64,000 nucleotides of DNA from Streptomyces sp. V1I1 (GTDB lineage Bacteria; Actinomycetota; Actinomycetes; Streptomycetales; Streptomycetaceae): NCBI RefSeq assembly GCF_030817355.1, contig NZ_JAUSZH010000001.1, forward strand, positions 620,001 to 684,000, read 5' to 3'. Within the stretch, counting starts at the first letter, position 1. Each line of letters opens with the position of its first letter. The translations under genes and the position numbers were made by a program. The notes beneath the pieces are model-generated. The model was not told the origin of the DNA and made no database searches. It saw only the letters and a program-made list of their open reading frames with translations. Positions 1-8,960 of the stretch are shown here, piece after piece.

Positions 1-1207
1 CACCGAGGATCTGGTCGTTGCTGCTGAGCGGGACCTCTACGGCGATATGGCGCTCGGCCATGGTCCTCAGCAGTTCGTCCGCCGCGTCCTCGTGCCGGAT
101 GTCGACGCCATGGCCGATGCGCTCGGCGTGTGCGACGTTCACCGCCTCGCGGATGTGGAAGCGCAGGTCCTCGGGCTTGACCAGGCCGGGGGCCAGTTCG
201 CCGGCGTGCAGGGTGATGTGTGCCCGCGGGTAGACGCGGTGCAGATGGGCGAGCATCCGCATGTGGAGGCTGTAGTCCCGCAGGGAGACGGCTCCGTCCT
301 CGGGCTGGACCAGGTTCACCGCGGCGAACCGCGGGTCGCGTTCGGCCAGTTCCATGGCCAGCACCATCTGGGTGAAGACCCGTTCGGGGGTGCTGTTCCG
401 CGAGACGTGCGAGATGAACCGGAAGGGCACCGCGCAGCCCGGGTCCGGCGTTGCGCTGTCGCAGTGGGCGGTGGCGCGGAATGCCGTGAGGCCCTGGTCG
501 GCTTCGGTCTGTGCCTGGCGCACGACTTGGTCCATGGCGCTGTCGGCGAGCAGCTTCTGGTGCATCCGGGGCAGGCTCGCGTCGTAGCCGACCCGGTCGG
601 CGAGCACGTCGGCCCCGTGGCCGTTGGGGGTGACCATCAGTTCTTGGTAGAACTGCTTCTGACGGGCAGCCGTGTTCGACACCTCGGCCATCATCTCCCC
701 GGGATGGCGCTGGGCCACCTCGGAGAACTTGCCGAAGGTGGCGAAGAAGTGGTCGTGTCCCGACTCCTCGCCCGGCCTGAAGTCCTGCATCGACCAGGCG
801 CGCAGGACCTGCTGTCGGAACGCGGCGTCGGTACGCATCTCGACGGCGGGCCGGCTGTTCGCCGGGCACGGCGGCGGGAGGGCCCGCTGGGTGCCGATTT
901 CGATGCACAGACCATCCGCCGTCGCCAGGTCCATCAGCAGCTCGGTCGATGCCGCACCGGCGAGGTGGCTGTGCAGGTCGCCGCCCTTGGGCAGCTCGCG
1001 GAAGAAGGAGGCCAGCGCTTCGGGTTGGTCGCGGATGCTGTCCAGATACGCGGATACGCGGCGCTCGACGGCGGGTGGCGGGGCCACCTCCGCATCGGCG
1101 CCGGCGTCGGCGGCGGCCGACTGCGCGACGAGCGGCGTCAGCGCCAGCGCCAGGGCGAGCAGCATCGTCGGACGGCTCCGTGCGGTGCCGCGATTCTTGT
1201 TGATCAT
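1..1207 (-). CDS. Secreted adenosine deaminase-family hydrolase, 3' end beyond the window
   Basis: Reading the minus strand from an ATG at 1207 gives 402 codons open to the window edge, so the C-terminus is missing. Residues 1 to about 33 form a Sec signal peptide (basic start, hydrophobic run, AQSAAA). The mature part carries adenosine deaminase metal-site motifs: PKGGDLHSHL (residues 73-82, HxH), a later HAGE motif near residue 333, RIGHG near 363 and PLSSN near 397. The family hydrolyses adenosine or related aminopurines to the inosine form; an exported version resembles ADGF-type deaminases and would act on extracellular nucleosides. It faces away from the lipoprotein gene, sharing a 160-bp intergenic region. 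Family is clear; exact substrate is inferred. Confidence 0.85.
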   Translation of the reverse strand, partial: MINKNRGTARSRPTMLLALALALTPLVAQSAAADAGADAEVAPPPAVERRVSAYLDSIRDQPEALASFFRELPKGGDLHSHLAGAASTELLMDLATADGLCIEIGTQRALPPPCPANSRPAVEMRTDAAFRQQVLRAWSMQDFRPGEESGHDHFFATFGKFSEVAQRHPGEMMAEVSNTAARQKQFYQELMVTPNGHGADVLADRVGYDASLPRMHQKLLADSAMDQVVRQAQTEADQGLTAFRATAHCDSATPDPGCAVPFRFISHVSRNSTPERVFTQMVLAMELAERDPRFAAVNLVQPEDGAVSLRDYSLHMRMLAHLHRVYPRAHITLHAGELAPGLVKPEDLRFHIREAVNVAHAERIGHGVDIRHEDAADELLRTMAERHIAVEVPLSSNDQILG

Positions 1208-1367
1208 GCTGGCATCGTGGCCAGCCCCGTCGACGACTGACGAAGTGACAGGCCGTGATCACCTGAAGGGGCGATTGGCTACGCGCCCACCAGCGAGTTG
1301 GCAAGCTCCGCCGGCTCCCGGCGCTCTCGGTCACCACTCCCGTCTCCGCCGGTACGCTGATACGCCT

Positions 1368-2084
1368 ATGCCCCACCTCCCCCACACCCACCCCCACCAC
1401 CGCAGGCGGCCTCGCCGAATCGCCCTCGCCGCCGTCGGCGCGGCCGCCGTGAGCCTCGTCGGGTGTGCCGCCGATACCGGGGCGCGGGACGGGGGCGTCG
1501 CGCCGCGGGTGTCGCCGCCCGTCCGTTCTTCGCCGCTGTGGCCGCAGTACGCCCCGCCCACCCCGCCCGCGAACGTGCCGACCGCCCCCGACCGCCAGTA
1601 TCTGAGCATCGAGGGTGTCCACCTGGGTGCGGGCGGGCTGAAACAGATACCGGTGAAAGAGCTGCTGGAGAAGGACCCGAACGTGCCCCAGCTCGTACGG
1701 GAAGCCATGCAGAACTGTCCCGGCCCGGTGTGCGGTCTGCGTGCGCCCGTATACCGGGATCTGACCGGGGACGGGCGGGACGAGCTGATCGTCGCGCTGG
1801 ATGAGCCGAAGGCCGGGCTGACGCTGATTCAGGTGTACCGGGCCTTCGGTACCGCTGTGCGGCCGGTGTTGATCAGTTGGGGCCCCTTCGGGCTCACCGG
1901 TGAGACCTTCGGACACGATCTGATCCTTGCGTCCACCGGCAACGACGGCCGCTTCACGACGCGTTACCGGTGGGACGGCAACGTACTCACCGCAGCCGTC
2001 CCACAGGACCAGACCGGTGACCGGGCTCCGTCCGCCGCCGGGTCGAGTCCGCTGCCGAGCCCCCGGACCAGGACGGACCAATGA
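1368..2084 (+). CDS. CseA-like lipoprotein
   Basis: A 238-residue lipoprotein. It has a His-rich start, a basic stretch (RRRPRR), a hydrophobic segment and a lipobox LVGC with the lipid cysteine at residue 33. The rest (PVYRDLTGDGRDELIV, then IQVYRA) resembles CseA, the extracytoplasmic modulator encoded between sigE and cseB in Streptomyces. The ATG at 1368 has no Shine-Dalgarno sequence; the message may be leaderless. Its stop overlaps the regulator start (ATGA at 2081-2084), so it heads a three-gene operon with the regulator and kinase. Unlike the known cse locus there is no sigma factor upstream: the next gene is the divergent deaminase. Function as a negative modulator of the kinase is inferred from CseA. 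Confidence 0.75.
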   Translation: MPHLPHTHPHHRRRPRRIALAAVGAAAVSLVGCAADTGARDGGVAPRVSPPVRSSPLWPQYAPPTPPANVPTAPDRQYLSIEGVHLGAGGLKQIPVKELLEKDPNVPQLVREAMQNCPGPVCGLRAPVYRDLTGDGRDELIVALDEPKAGLTLIQVYRAFGTAVRPVLISWGPFGLTGETFGHDLILASTGNDGRFTTRYRWDGNVLTAAVPQDQTGDRAPSAAGSSPLPSPRTRTDQ

Positions 2085-2803
2085 CCAGTGCCCCAGCCCG
2101 CCCGCCCGGCAGTGTCACCGAGGCGCATCTGTTGCTCGTCGAGGACGACGAGGTCATCCGTAACACCGTCCGGATGCTCCTCGAGCGTTACGGCTTCACC
2201 GTCTCCACCGCAGCCGACGGGCTGTCCGGTCTGGAGCTCTTCCGCGAGCGGCGCCCGGACCTGCTGCTCCTCGACGTCATGCTCCCCGAGCTCGACGGCA
2301 TCGGACTGTGCCGTCGTATCCGCGAACTGAGCCTGGCGCCCATCCTGATGATGTCCGCACGCGGCGACTCCCTCGACGTCGTATCAGGGCTGGAGGCCGG
2401 CGCCGACGACTACGTCATCAAACCCTGCGAGAGCGCGGTACTCGTCGCCCGCATCCGCTCCCTGCTGCGTCGCGCTTCTTTCACCCCCTCGCCCGCGGGC
2501 GGCGCTGCCGATGCGGCCACCCTCATCACCTTCGGGGACCTCACCATCGACACCCGCGGCATGGAAGTACACCGCGCCGGACAGCCGGTCGCGCTCACCC
2601 CGACCGAACTGCGGATGCTGCTCGAATTCGCCGCGTCGCCCGGCGTCGTACTGGAACGCCGGACCCTGCTCAGCCGGGTGTGGGACCACGCCTGGCACGG
2701 CGACACCCGCGTCGTCGATCTGCATGTGCAGCGTCTGCGGGCGAAGATCGGCGCCGAACGGATCGAAACGGTCCGCGGCTTCGGCTACAAGCTGCGGCGC
2801 TGA
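2081..2803 (+). CDS. OmpR/PhoB-family response regulator, CseB-like
   Basis: 240 residues: receiver domain (about 18-130) with the acidic pocket VEDDE, phospho-acceptor D65 in LLLLDVMLP, the T/S position in MMSAR and K in YVIKPC, then a winged-helix DNA-binding domain (about 150-238; LTPTELRMLLEF, VDLHVQRLRAKIG, VRGFGYKLR). The N-terminal receiver sequence and the order lipoprotein-regulator-kinase match CseB, which activates sigE in response to envelope stress. Translationally coupled to the lipoprotein (4-base overlap), with the kinase 2 bases downstream. Its target is not visible; the PBP gene downstream is a reasonable candidate. Confidence 0.9.
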   Translation: MTSAPARPPGSVTEAHLLLVEDDEVIRNTVRMLLERYGFTVSTAADGLSGLELFRERRPDLLLLDVMLPELDGIGLCRRIRELSLAPILMMSARGDSLDVVSGLEAGADDYVIKPCESAVLVARIRSLLRRASFTPSPAGGAADAATLITFGDLTIDTRGMEVHRAGQPVALTPTELRMLLEFAASPGVVLERRTLLSRVWDHAWHGDTRVVDLHVQRLRAKIGAERIETVRGFGYKLRR

Positions 2804-2805
2804 AC

Positions 2806-4077
2806 ATGCCACTGAGATGGCGCATCGCCGCCCTCGTCGCCGTCGCCATCTGCGCCGTTGTCGCCGCCGTGGGCCTACTCGTCCACCATGCCTCGCGCGA
2901 CCGGGAACTGACGCAGGCCCGTGAGGCGGCCCGTACGACGCTCGACCGGGCCGCCGTCACCTATGCCCGCTCCGGCACCGTCCAGGGCACCGGCGCCAGT
3001 CTCGACGCCCCCGGGGTGCCCGCGGGGCTGCGCGACCTCACGGCCCGCGGCCGTCAGGGAACGGAGTACGCCACCGATCCCGCCGGGCCTGCGATGTGGG
3101 CCGCCCGACCCGCGGGCGGGCAAGTGCTGTCCGTACGCATCGACATGACCACCACGCTGCGCGACATCAGCGCTCTCGACACGAGCATCGCCTGGGCCGG
3201 AGCCCTCACTACCGCGGCCGTGCTGCCGCTCGGCGTGCTCAGCGCCGGGCGGATGAGCCGCCGACTGCGCAGCGCGGCGGGAACAGCACGGCGCATCGCC
3301 GGCGGGGACCTCGATGCCCGGATCGAGGCCGCGCCGCGTCCCCGTGACGAGATCGCCGAAATCTCCACGGCTGTCGACACCATGGCCGCCGCACTGCAAC
3401 AACGCCTGCGCAGCGAGCAGCGGTTCACCGCCGACGTTGCGCATGAACTGCGTACCCCACTCATGGGCCTGGTCACCGCCGCCGAACTGCTCCCCGAGGG
3501 GGAGGCGGCCGGATATGTGCGCAACCGGGTACGCGTCCTGGCCGCCCTCGTAGAAGACCTTCTCGAAATCTCCCGGCTCGACGCCGGGGCAGAGGAGGCC
3601 GACCTCTCCCCCAGCCACCTCGGTCCCCTGCTCGAAGACATCACCGCGCGCACCGGCCTGTCCGTACAACTCGTCGTCAAGAACGGGGAGAACGGGGAGG
3701 ACGGAGAGGACCGGGAGGAGGGGGAAAAGGGTGAGGTGTGGACCGATTCCCGGCGGCTGGAACGCATCCTCGCCAACCTGATCGTAAACGCGCACCGGCA
3801 CGGCCTCGCGCCCGTCACGGTCACGGTGGCGGCCGACGGCAGGACCGTGACCGTTCGCGACCACGGCACCGGCTACCCGGACAGCGTGCTGCGGGACGGT
3901 CCGCAGCGCTTCCGCACCGGCGCCAGGGAACGCGGCACAGGCCATGGGCTCGGGCTGACCATCGCCGTCGGCCAGGCCCAAGTCATCGGAGCGGCACTGG
4001 AGTTCGCCAACGCGCCCGATGGCGGTGCGCAGGCAACCCTCCGCCTCCCGGACGCGGAGCCGCCGATACACGGCTGA
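2806..4077 (+). CDS. Sensor histidine kinase, CseC-like
   Basis: 423 residues. Transmembrane helix at about 6-25, a short extracytoplasmic sensor loop (about 27-125), a second helix (about 130-150), HAMP (about 150-200), HisKA with H213 in VAHELRTPL, and a HATPase with NLIVNAH (N box) and GHGLGL (G2 box). Between HisKA and the N box sits an unusual acidic low-complexity insert of Gly/Glu/Asp/Asn units (about 290-307) encoded by near-repeats of GGGGAGGACGG type. Start ATG 2806 is 2 bases after the regulator stop. Partner of the preceding regulator; likely senses envelope state as CseC does. Confidence 0.9.
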   Translation: MPLRWRIAALVAVAICAVVAAVGLLVHHASRDRELTQAREAARTTLDRAAVTYARSGTVQGTGASLDAPGVPAGLRDLTARGRQGTEYATDPAGPAMWAARPAGGQVLSVRIDMTTTLRDISALDTSIAWAGALTTAAVLPLGVLSAGRMSRRLRSAAGTARRIAGGDLDARIEAAPRPRDEIAEISTAVDTMAAALQQRLRSEQRFTADVAHELRTPLMGLVTAAELLPEGEAAGYVRNRVRVLAALVEDLLEISRLDAGAEEADLSPSHLGPLLEDITARTGLSVQLVVKNGENGEDGEDREEGEKGEVWTDSRRLERILANLIVNAHRHGLAPVTVTVAADGRTVTVRDHGTGYPDSVLRDGPQRFRTGARERGTGHGLGLTIAVGQAQVIGAALEFANAPDGGAQATLRLPDAEPPIHG

Positions 4078-4098
4078 TACATCTCCGAGGCACAGCCG

Positions 4099-6084
4099 AT
4101 GTCTCCCTTTGCGTTTACAAAGATCTCCGGCGCTGAGTATGGCGCCATGCGTACCAGGTGGAGTCCGGACCGGACATCGGGGCGGCAGAAGGCGAGCGAG
4201 GTCAGCAGCGAGGTCAGCAGCGAGGTCAGCGAGGCAGGCGCGTCCAGAGGGACGAGAGGGGCACACCGCAACACCCGTATCCGGCGGCCACGGCGTAAGG
4301 CCGGGAAGCGGACCGGGACAGGCCGCTTCCGCCGTTTCCTCACCTGGAAGAAGGCACTTGCCTGCGTCGTCACCCTGATCGTCCTGCTCGCCGGAGGCTT
4401 CACCGTCCTCTACGTCTCCATCGACATCCCCCAGGCCAATGAACTGGCCAAGGCGCAGAGCAACGTCTATCTGTACAGCGACGGCACCCGCCTCGCCCGC
4501 ACCGGGGAGATCAACCGGGAGACCGTCCCGCTGGGCAAGGTGCCCAAGGACGTCCAGCACGCCTTCGTCGCCGCCGAGAACAAGGACTTCTACAGCGACT
4601 CCGGCGTCTCGCTGTCCGGCACCGCCCGCGGCATCCTGAGCACACTCACCGGCAAGGGCAAGCAGGGTGGCTCGACCATCACCCAGCAGTACGTCAAGAA
4701 CTACTACCTCAGCCAGGAGCAGACCGTCACCCGCAAGGTCAAAGAACTGGTCATCTCCCTCAAGGTCGACCGGCAGAACTCCAAGGACGACATCCTCGCC
4801 GGTTACCTGAACAGCAGTTACTACGGGCGTCTCGCCTACGGGGTCCAGGCCGCGGCCCGCGCGTACTACCACCGGGAAGTCGAGGACCTGAGCGTCGAGC
4901 AGGGCGCGTATCTTGCCGCGTTGCTGCAGGCGCCCAGCCAGTACGACTGGGCCATCGCCGGCCCCGAGGGCAAACGGCTGGTCACGGAGCGCTGGAATTA
5001 CGTACTCGACAACATGGTCGATGAGGGCTGGCTGGACAGGGGCGCGCGGCAGCGGATGAAGTTCCCCGAGCCGGTGGCGCCCACGCCGGGCGCCGGGCTG
5101 TCCGGCCAGTCGGGTTATCTCGTGGACGCGGCCCGGCGCGAGCTGATGGCCTCCGGGGTCAGCGAGCAGGAGCTGGCGGGCGGTGGCTGGCGTATCACTC
5201 TCAACATCGATCCGGACAAACAGCGGGCCCTGGAGCAGGCCGTCACGGCGGGGCTCGGCGAAGGTGCGGACGCAGGTACAGGTACAGGTGCGGACGCGGA
5301 CAAAGCCTCCGGCGAAGCGTCCGCCGACGGCAATCGGCAGGCCGGAGCCGTTTCGGTGAACCCGAGGTCCGGCCGTATCGTCGCGCTCTACGGCGGCCGC
5401 GACTACACCCGCCACTACCTCAGCAACGCCACCCGCTCCGACTACCAGGCAGGTCCCACCTTCGAACCCGTCGCCGTGGCCGCATCCATGGAGGTCAAGA
5501 CCCAAGACAAGGATCAGTACGGCACCGAGCACATCGAAGAGATCGCCACCGCGCTCGGAATGGATGTGGACACGAAGGACTTCGCCTCACCACAGGCGAC
5601 GTCGCTGGGGCTGATGGGAGCCAGCCCGCTGGAACTGGCCGGTGTCTACGCCTCCTTCCACCACGAGGGCAGGAAGGTCACCCCCTCGATCCTGAAGTCC
5701 GCGGAGCGCGAGGGACAGGGTACACATCTGCGGGGAGCGGTCGGCGGTCAGGCGATCGACCCCAGGACCGCCGACATGGTCAATTCGTATCTGAGCGGCG
5801 GCGTCGGCCGACGCGGGATCGACGGCCCTTTGACGCCCGGCGTCAGCGAGCAGACCGTCACCACGGCATCGGGTCGTACCGACGACAGGAAGGCCGAGTG
5901 GTTCATCGGCTCCACGAACGACCTCGTCACCTCGATCGGCCTCTTCGGCGAGGACGCCACCACGCACAAGCAGGTCACCCTCAAGAACATCGACGACGGC
6001 TATCCCGCCAAGATCTGGTCCGGGTACACCGAGCGGGGCCTGCACGATGGGCAGCCCGTGCCCACGCCTGATGCCACGGGCTGA
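4099..6084 (+). CDS. Class A penicillin-binding protein with intact glycosyltransferase and degenerate transpeptidase
   Basis: 661 residues: basic cytoplasmic tail with repeated SSEV units, TM helix about 84-107, GT51 glycosyltransferase (about 120-310) with catalytic E160 in AAENKDFY, GGSTITQQYVKN, and the KELVISLKVDR region, all well conserved. The C-terminal penicillin-binding fold is recognisable (VSVNPRSGRIVALYGG) but the SxxK site reads PTFE (453-456, in YQAGPTFEP), the segment that should carry SxN is deleted to about a dozen residues, and KTG reads ASG (590-592). Lipid II polymerisation is therefore plausible, peptide cross-linking and penicillin acylation are not. Start 4099 has GAGG 8 bases upstream; ATG 4147 is an alternative. 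It lies 21 bp after the kinase, so probably in the same operon. Confidence 0.88.
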   Translation: MSPFAFTKISGAEYGAMRTRWSPDRTSGRQKASEVSSEVSSEVSEAGASRGTRGAHRNTRIRRPRRKAGKRTGTGRFRRFLTWKKALACVVTLIVLLAGGFTVLYVSIDIPQANELAKAQSNVYLYSDGTRLARTGEINRETVPLGKVPKDVQHAFVAAENKDFYSDSGVSLSGTARGILSTLTGKGKQGGSTITQQYVKNYYLSQEQTVTRKVKELVISLKVDRQNSKDDILAGYLNSSYYGRLAYGVQAAARAYYHREVEDLSVEQGAYLAALLQAPSQYDWAIAGPEGKRLVTERWNYVLDNMVDEGWLDRGARQRMKFPEPVAPTPGAGLSGQSGYLVDAARRELMASGVSEQELAGGGWRITLNIDPDKQRALEQAVTAGLGEGADAGTGTGADADKASGEASADGNRQAGAVSVNPRSGRIVALYGGRDYTRHYLSNATRSDYQAGPTFEPVAVAASMEVKTQDKDQYGTEHIEEIATALGMDVDTKDFASPQATSLGLMGASPLELAGVYASFHHEGRKVTPSILKSAEREGQGTHLRGAVGGQAIDPRTADMVNSYLSGGVGRRGIDGPLTPGVSEQTVTTASGRTDDRKAEWFIGSTNDLVTSIGLFGEDATTHKQVTLKNIDDGYPAKIWSGYTERGLHDGQPVPTPDATG

Positions 6085-6227
6085 GGAGGCGGTACGACGG
6101 ACGGCGACGAGCCGCGCCGACGGGTAACGGCGGCCGGGCAGGCGCCGCGCCGTTAGACGGGCCGACGCCGGGGAACCCGCCAACCGTAGGCATATCCACA
6201 CCAACAGCCCTGCGGAAGAAGGCCCTC

Positions 6228-6662
6228 ATGGCAGTCGCCAAGACGAGCGTGCTGATCCTGGACTGCGCGGAACCCGCTGCTCTCGCCGAGTTCTACGCCG
6301 CCCTGCTCGATGCCCGGACCCAAGTGGGAACGGACCCCGACTACGTCGAGATCGTCGGTAACGGCGGCGTGCACCTGGCCGTGCACAGGGATCACGGGTA
6401 CGCGCCACCCAGCTGGCCGCGGCCGGACGACTCACAGCAGGCGCACCTGCGGATCCTCGTCTCGCACGACGACATGGACGAGGCCGAACGAGAGGCGATC
6501 AGCCTCGGCGCACGCCCGCTGGACACCAAGGACAACGGCGGGCCGCGCGATGTGCGCCTCTACTCCGATCCCGCCGGGCACTCCTTCTCGCTGGCCGTCT
6601 CGGCCCCGCGCCCCGACACACCCCCGGCGCCGAAGCCCCAGGACGGCCTGCGCCTGGCCTGA
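6228..6662 (+). CDS. VOC (glyoxalase/bleomycin-resistance fold) protein
   Basis: 144 residues with the paired beta-alpha-beta-beta-beta modules of the vicinal oxygen chelate superfamily: opening SVLILDCAEPAALAEFYAALL, and ending DVRLYSDPAGHSFSLAV, the typical last strand with the DPxGH signature. Small stand-alone VOC proteins act as dioxygenases, isomerases or binding proteins; nothing here fixes a substrate. It follows the PBP gene by 143 bp and converges with the F420-type oxidoreductase. Confidence 0.8.
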   Translation: MAVAKTSVLILDCAEPAALAEFYAALLDARTQVGTDPDYVEIVGNGGVHLAVHRDHGYAPPSWPRPDDSQQAHLRILVSHDDMDEAEREAISLGARPLDTKDNGGPRDVRLYSDPAGHSFSLAVSAPRPDTPPAPKPQDGLRLA

Positions 6663-6711
6663 GGCCGACGGCGCCGGGCCCCGACGTCGGCGGCACGCCC
6701 GCTCAGAGCGC

Positions 6712-7677
6712 TCAGAGTTGGCGCAAGGCGGGGAGCAGCTTTGTCTCCGCCCAGTCGAGGAACGGCCGTTGATGGTCACCGCCGACCTGGACGAGCGCGA
6801 TCTCGGTGAAGCCCGCCTCCGCATACGGCCGTACGGCCTCGACGAAATCGTCGACCTTGTCACCGCACGGGATGGACCGGGCGACGTCCTCGGGGCGTAC
6901 GTACTCGGTGGCCACGGCGAAGCCGGAGGGTCCCGGCAGCTCGGCGTTGACCGGCCAGCCGCCGAGGGCCCAGCGGAACTGGTGGTGCGCCCGGGCGATC
7001 GCCGCGTCCCGGTCGGTGTCGTAGCAGACGGGCAGCTGGCCGATCCGGGGCTTGCCCGAACCGCCGTGCCGGTCGAAAGCGTCCAGGAGCTTACGCTTGG
7101 GCTCGGTGGCGATGACCAGGTCCGCCATATGGCCGGCGAGCTCGCAGGACCGGTCGCCGGAGACGGCGACGCCGATCGGCGGGAGCTCGTCGGGAAGGTC
7201 CCACAGCGTGGCGTTCTCGACGTCGAAATGCGCACCGTGATGGTTCACGTTTCCGCCGGCGAACAGGGCTCGGATGATCTCCACGGCTTCTTCCAGCATC
7301 TCCAGCCGGACGTGGGCGGCGGGCCAGCCTCCGCCGACCACATGCTCGTTGAGGTTCTCCCCGGAGCCGAGGCCGAGCCGGAAGCGCCCCTGGGACAGGA
7401 GCTGCATGGTCGCGGCCTTCTGGGCGACGACCACGGGGTGGTAGCGGGTCGTCGGGCACGTCACATACGTCATGAGCGGGATGCGGGAGGTGGCGTGGGC
7501 GGCCGCCCCGAGGACGCTCCACGCGTACGGGGCGTGGCCCTGGGACGCCAGCCACGGGAAGTAGTGGTCGGAGGTGACGGAGAAGTCGAAGCCCGCGTGC
7601 TCGGCGCCGACGACGTGCTCGACGAGCTCACGGGGGCCGGCCTGCTCGGTCATCATCGTGTATCCGAATTGCGGCAT
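6712..7677 (-). CDS. LLM-class F420-dependent oxidoreductase
   Basis: 321 residues with a luciferase-like TIM barrel: MPQFGYTMMTEQ at the start, TSDHYFPW, TYVTCPTTRYHP, FRLGLGSGENLNEHVVGGGWP. This belongs to the F420-dependent glucose-6-phosphate dehydrogenase-like family common in actinomycetes. The protein would use the deazaflavin F420 as hydride carrier; the substrate is unknown. Its start is 98 bp from the 3' end of the uracil glycosylase gene on the same strand, so it may be its downstream partner. Full family length, no defects. Confidence 0.85.
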   Translation of the reverse strand: MPQFGYTMMTEQAGPRELVEHVVGAEHAGFDFSVTSDHYFPWLASQGHAPYAWSVLGAAAHATSRIPLMTYVTCPTTRYHPVVVAQKAATMQLLSQGRFRLGLGSGENLNEHVVGGGWPAAHVRLEMLEEAVEIIRALFAGGNVNHHGAHFDVENATLWDLPDELPPIGVAVSGDRSCELAGHMADLVIATEPKRKLLDAFDRHGGSGKPRIGQLPVCYDTDRDAAIARAHHQFRWALGGWPVNAELPGPSGFAVATEYVRPEDVARSIPCGDKVDDFVEAVRPYAEAGFTEIALVQVGGDHQRPFLDWAETKLLPALRQL

Positions 7678-7774
7678 ATCGGTCCTGTTGCCGATCTTCG
7701 ACGGATGAAACCTCGGCCATCGGCCATGGCGGAGGCTGCTGGGGCATCTGACCAGGTAGCCGCGGTGAACAGCA

Positions 7775-8542
7775 TCATTGATCGAGGCCGGTGATATCGG
7801 CGGCGTGGCGGAACACGTCGACGACCATGGGGAGGGTGAGCAGTCCGGTGAATGTGTTGCGCTGGCTCGGGTGGTAGCAGCCGAGAAGATGCAGCTCCCG
7901 GCGCTCCCCGCGGCCGGGAAGCGTCACCTGGGCGCCATGCCCGAACACGGGCCGGGGTCGCGGCAGTTGCCACCCCGCCTCGCTGAGGACGGGCAGCAGC
8001 GCCTGCCAGCCGAAGGCGCCGAGGACGACCACCGCGCGCAGGGTTGGGCTGAGTAGCTCCAGCTCCCTCGCCAGCCATGGCCGGCAGGCGTCCCGCTCGG
8101 CCGGGGTCGGCCTGTTCTGCGGTGGAGCGCAGTGGACGGGTGCCGTGACCCGCACTCCGCGCAGCTTCAGCCCGTCGCCGCGGTGCGTGGAGTCCGGCCG
8201 GGAAGCGAGGCCGACGGCGTGCAGCGCGGCGAAGAGGATGTCGCCCGACGCGTCCCCGGTGAACATCCGGCCGGTCCGGTTGCCCCCGTGCGCCGCGGGC
8301 GCGAGGCCGACCACGGCCAGCGCCGCGTCCGGCGGGCCGAATCCGGGGACCGGCCTTCCCCAGTAGTCCCAGTCCCGGAAGGCGGCGCGTTTCGTTTCGG
8401 CGACCTCCTCCCGCCAGGCCACCAGCCTCGGGCAGGCCCGGCACTGGGCCACCAGGGCGTCCAGCTCGCCGAGTTCCCGGCAGTGCGGTGCGCTGCGCGC
8501 GGGAAAGTCACCGTCGTCAGGACTCGGTGGTGACTGTGCCAC
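7775..8542 (-). CDS. Type V uracil-DNA glycosylase (UdgB-like, iron-sulfur)
   Basis: 255 residues. Motif A reads GLAPAAHGGNRTGRMFTGD, diagnostic for family 5 UDGs (no catalytic Asp/Asn as in family 1), and the C-terminal motif is HPSQRNTFTG. Cysteines in CRACPRL, VHCAPP and GCYHPS can ligate the [4Fe-4S] cluster. The enzyme removes uracil and related deaminated bases from DNA in base-excision repair. Start ATG 8542 lies 55 bp after the last codon of the HTH remnant. Confidence 0.9.
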   Translation of the reverse strand: MAQSPPSPDDGDFPARSAPHCRELGELDALVAQCRACPRLVAWREEVAETKRAAFRDWDYWGRPVPGFGPPDAALAVVGLAPAAHGGNRTGRMFTGDASGDILFAALHAVGLASRPDSTHRGDGLKLRGVRVTAPVHCAPPQNRPTPAERDACRPWLARELELLSPTLRAVVVLGAFGWQALLPVLSEAGWQLPRPRPVFGHGAQVTLPGRGERRELHLLGCYHPSQRNTFTGLLTLPMVVDVFRHAADITGLDQ

Positions 8543-8597
8543 TTCGCCTCCCTCGCTGTGTCGAGGTGTCCCTCGGCTTCCCCAACATCCGGGGTCG

Positions 8598-8960
8598 TCA
8601 GGCGGCGAAGCCGAGGTTCGTCACGTACTCGTACTTCCCCCAGTCGGAGCCGAGATCGGCGCACCAGGGCTGCCGTGGCCGCCTCCAGATCGCCGCCGTG
8701 CTTCTCCAGCGCCGCGCGGACCGCGTCGCCGATCACGTCGGGCATGTCGGAGGTGCTCGCTTGGCCCGCACCTCCCCGGTCGGCTCACGACCGGACTCCC
8801 AGCCGCCGACCGTCTTCGGGTTGACCCCGAGAGCTCGCGCCACGTCCGCCTGGGAGAGCTTCAGGGCCAGGCGCAACGCGCGGCGCTCGTCCGCGGAAGG
8901 CAGTTCGGCCTCGACGCGCACGGATGCGAGCAGCGCGTCGGCCGACTCGAAATCCGTCAC
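8598..8960 (-). pseudogene. Remnant of a larger HTH protein, N-terminal domain joined to a displaced C-terminal tail
   Basis: A GTG at 8960 opens 75 codons (to 8733): VTDFESADALLASV, then an XRE-type helix-turn-helix (LSQADVARALGVNPKTVGGWESGRE). After GEVRAK the frame runs into a stop. In another frame just downstream the sequence reads GSDWGKYEYVTNLGFAA followed by a stop at 8598-8600, which looks like an authentic C-terminus. Streptomyces carry large proteins that start with this kind of HTH; I infer that most of the middle has been deleted here. The GTG overlaps the stop of the upstream HTH gene (GTGA), as in an intact gene pair. Confidence 0.6.

Noticed and set aside
2875..5532. Minus-strand open frame of 885 codons opposite the kinase and PBP
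   Set aside because: It has no domain, its codon pattern is the complement of the two real genes, and it is a usual high-GC shadow.
8167..8745. 192-codon minus-strand frame starting MPDVIGDAVRAALEKHGG
   Set aside because: It runs through the uracil glycosylase in the wrong frame; at most its first 30 residues belong to the HTH remnant region.
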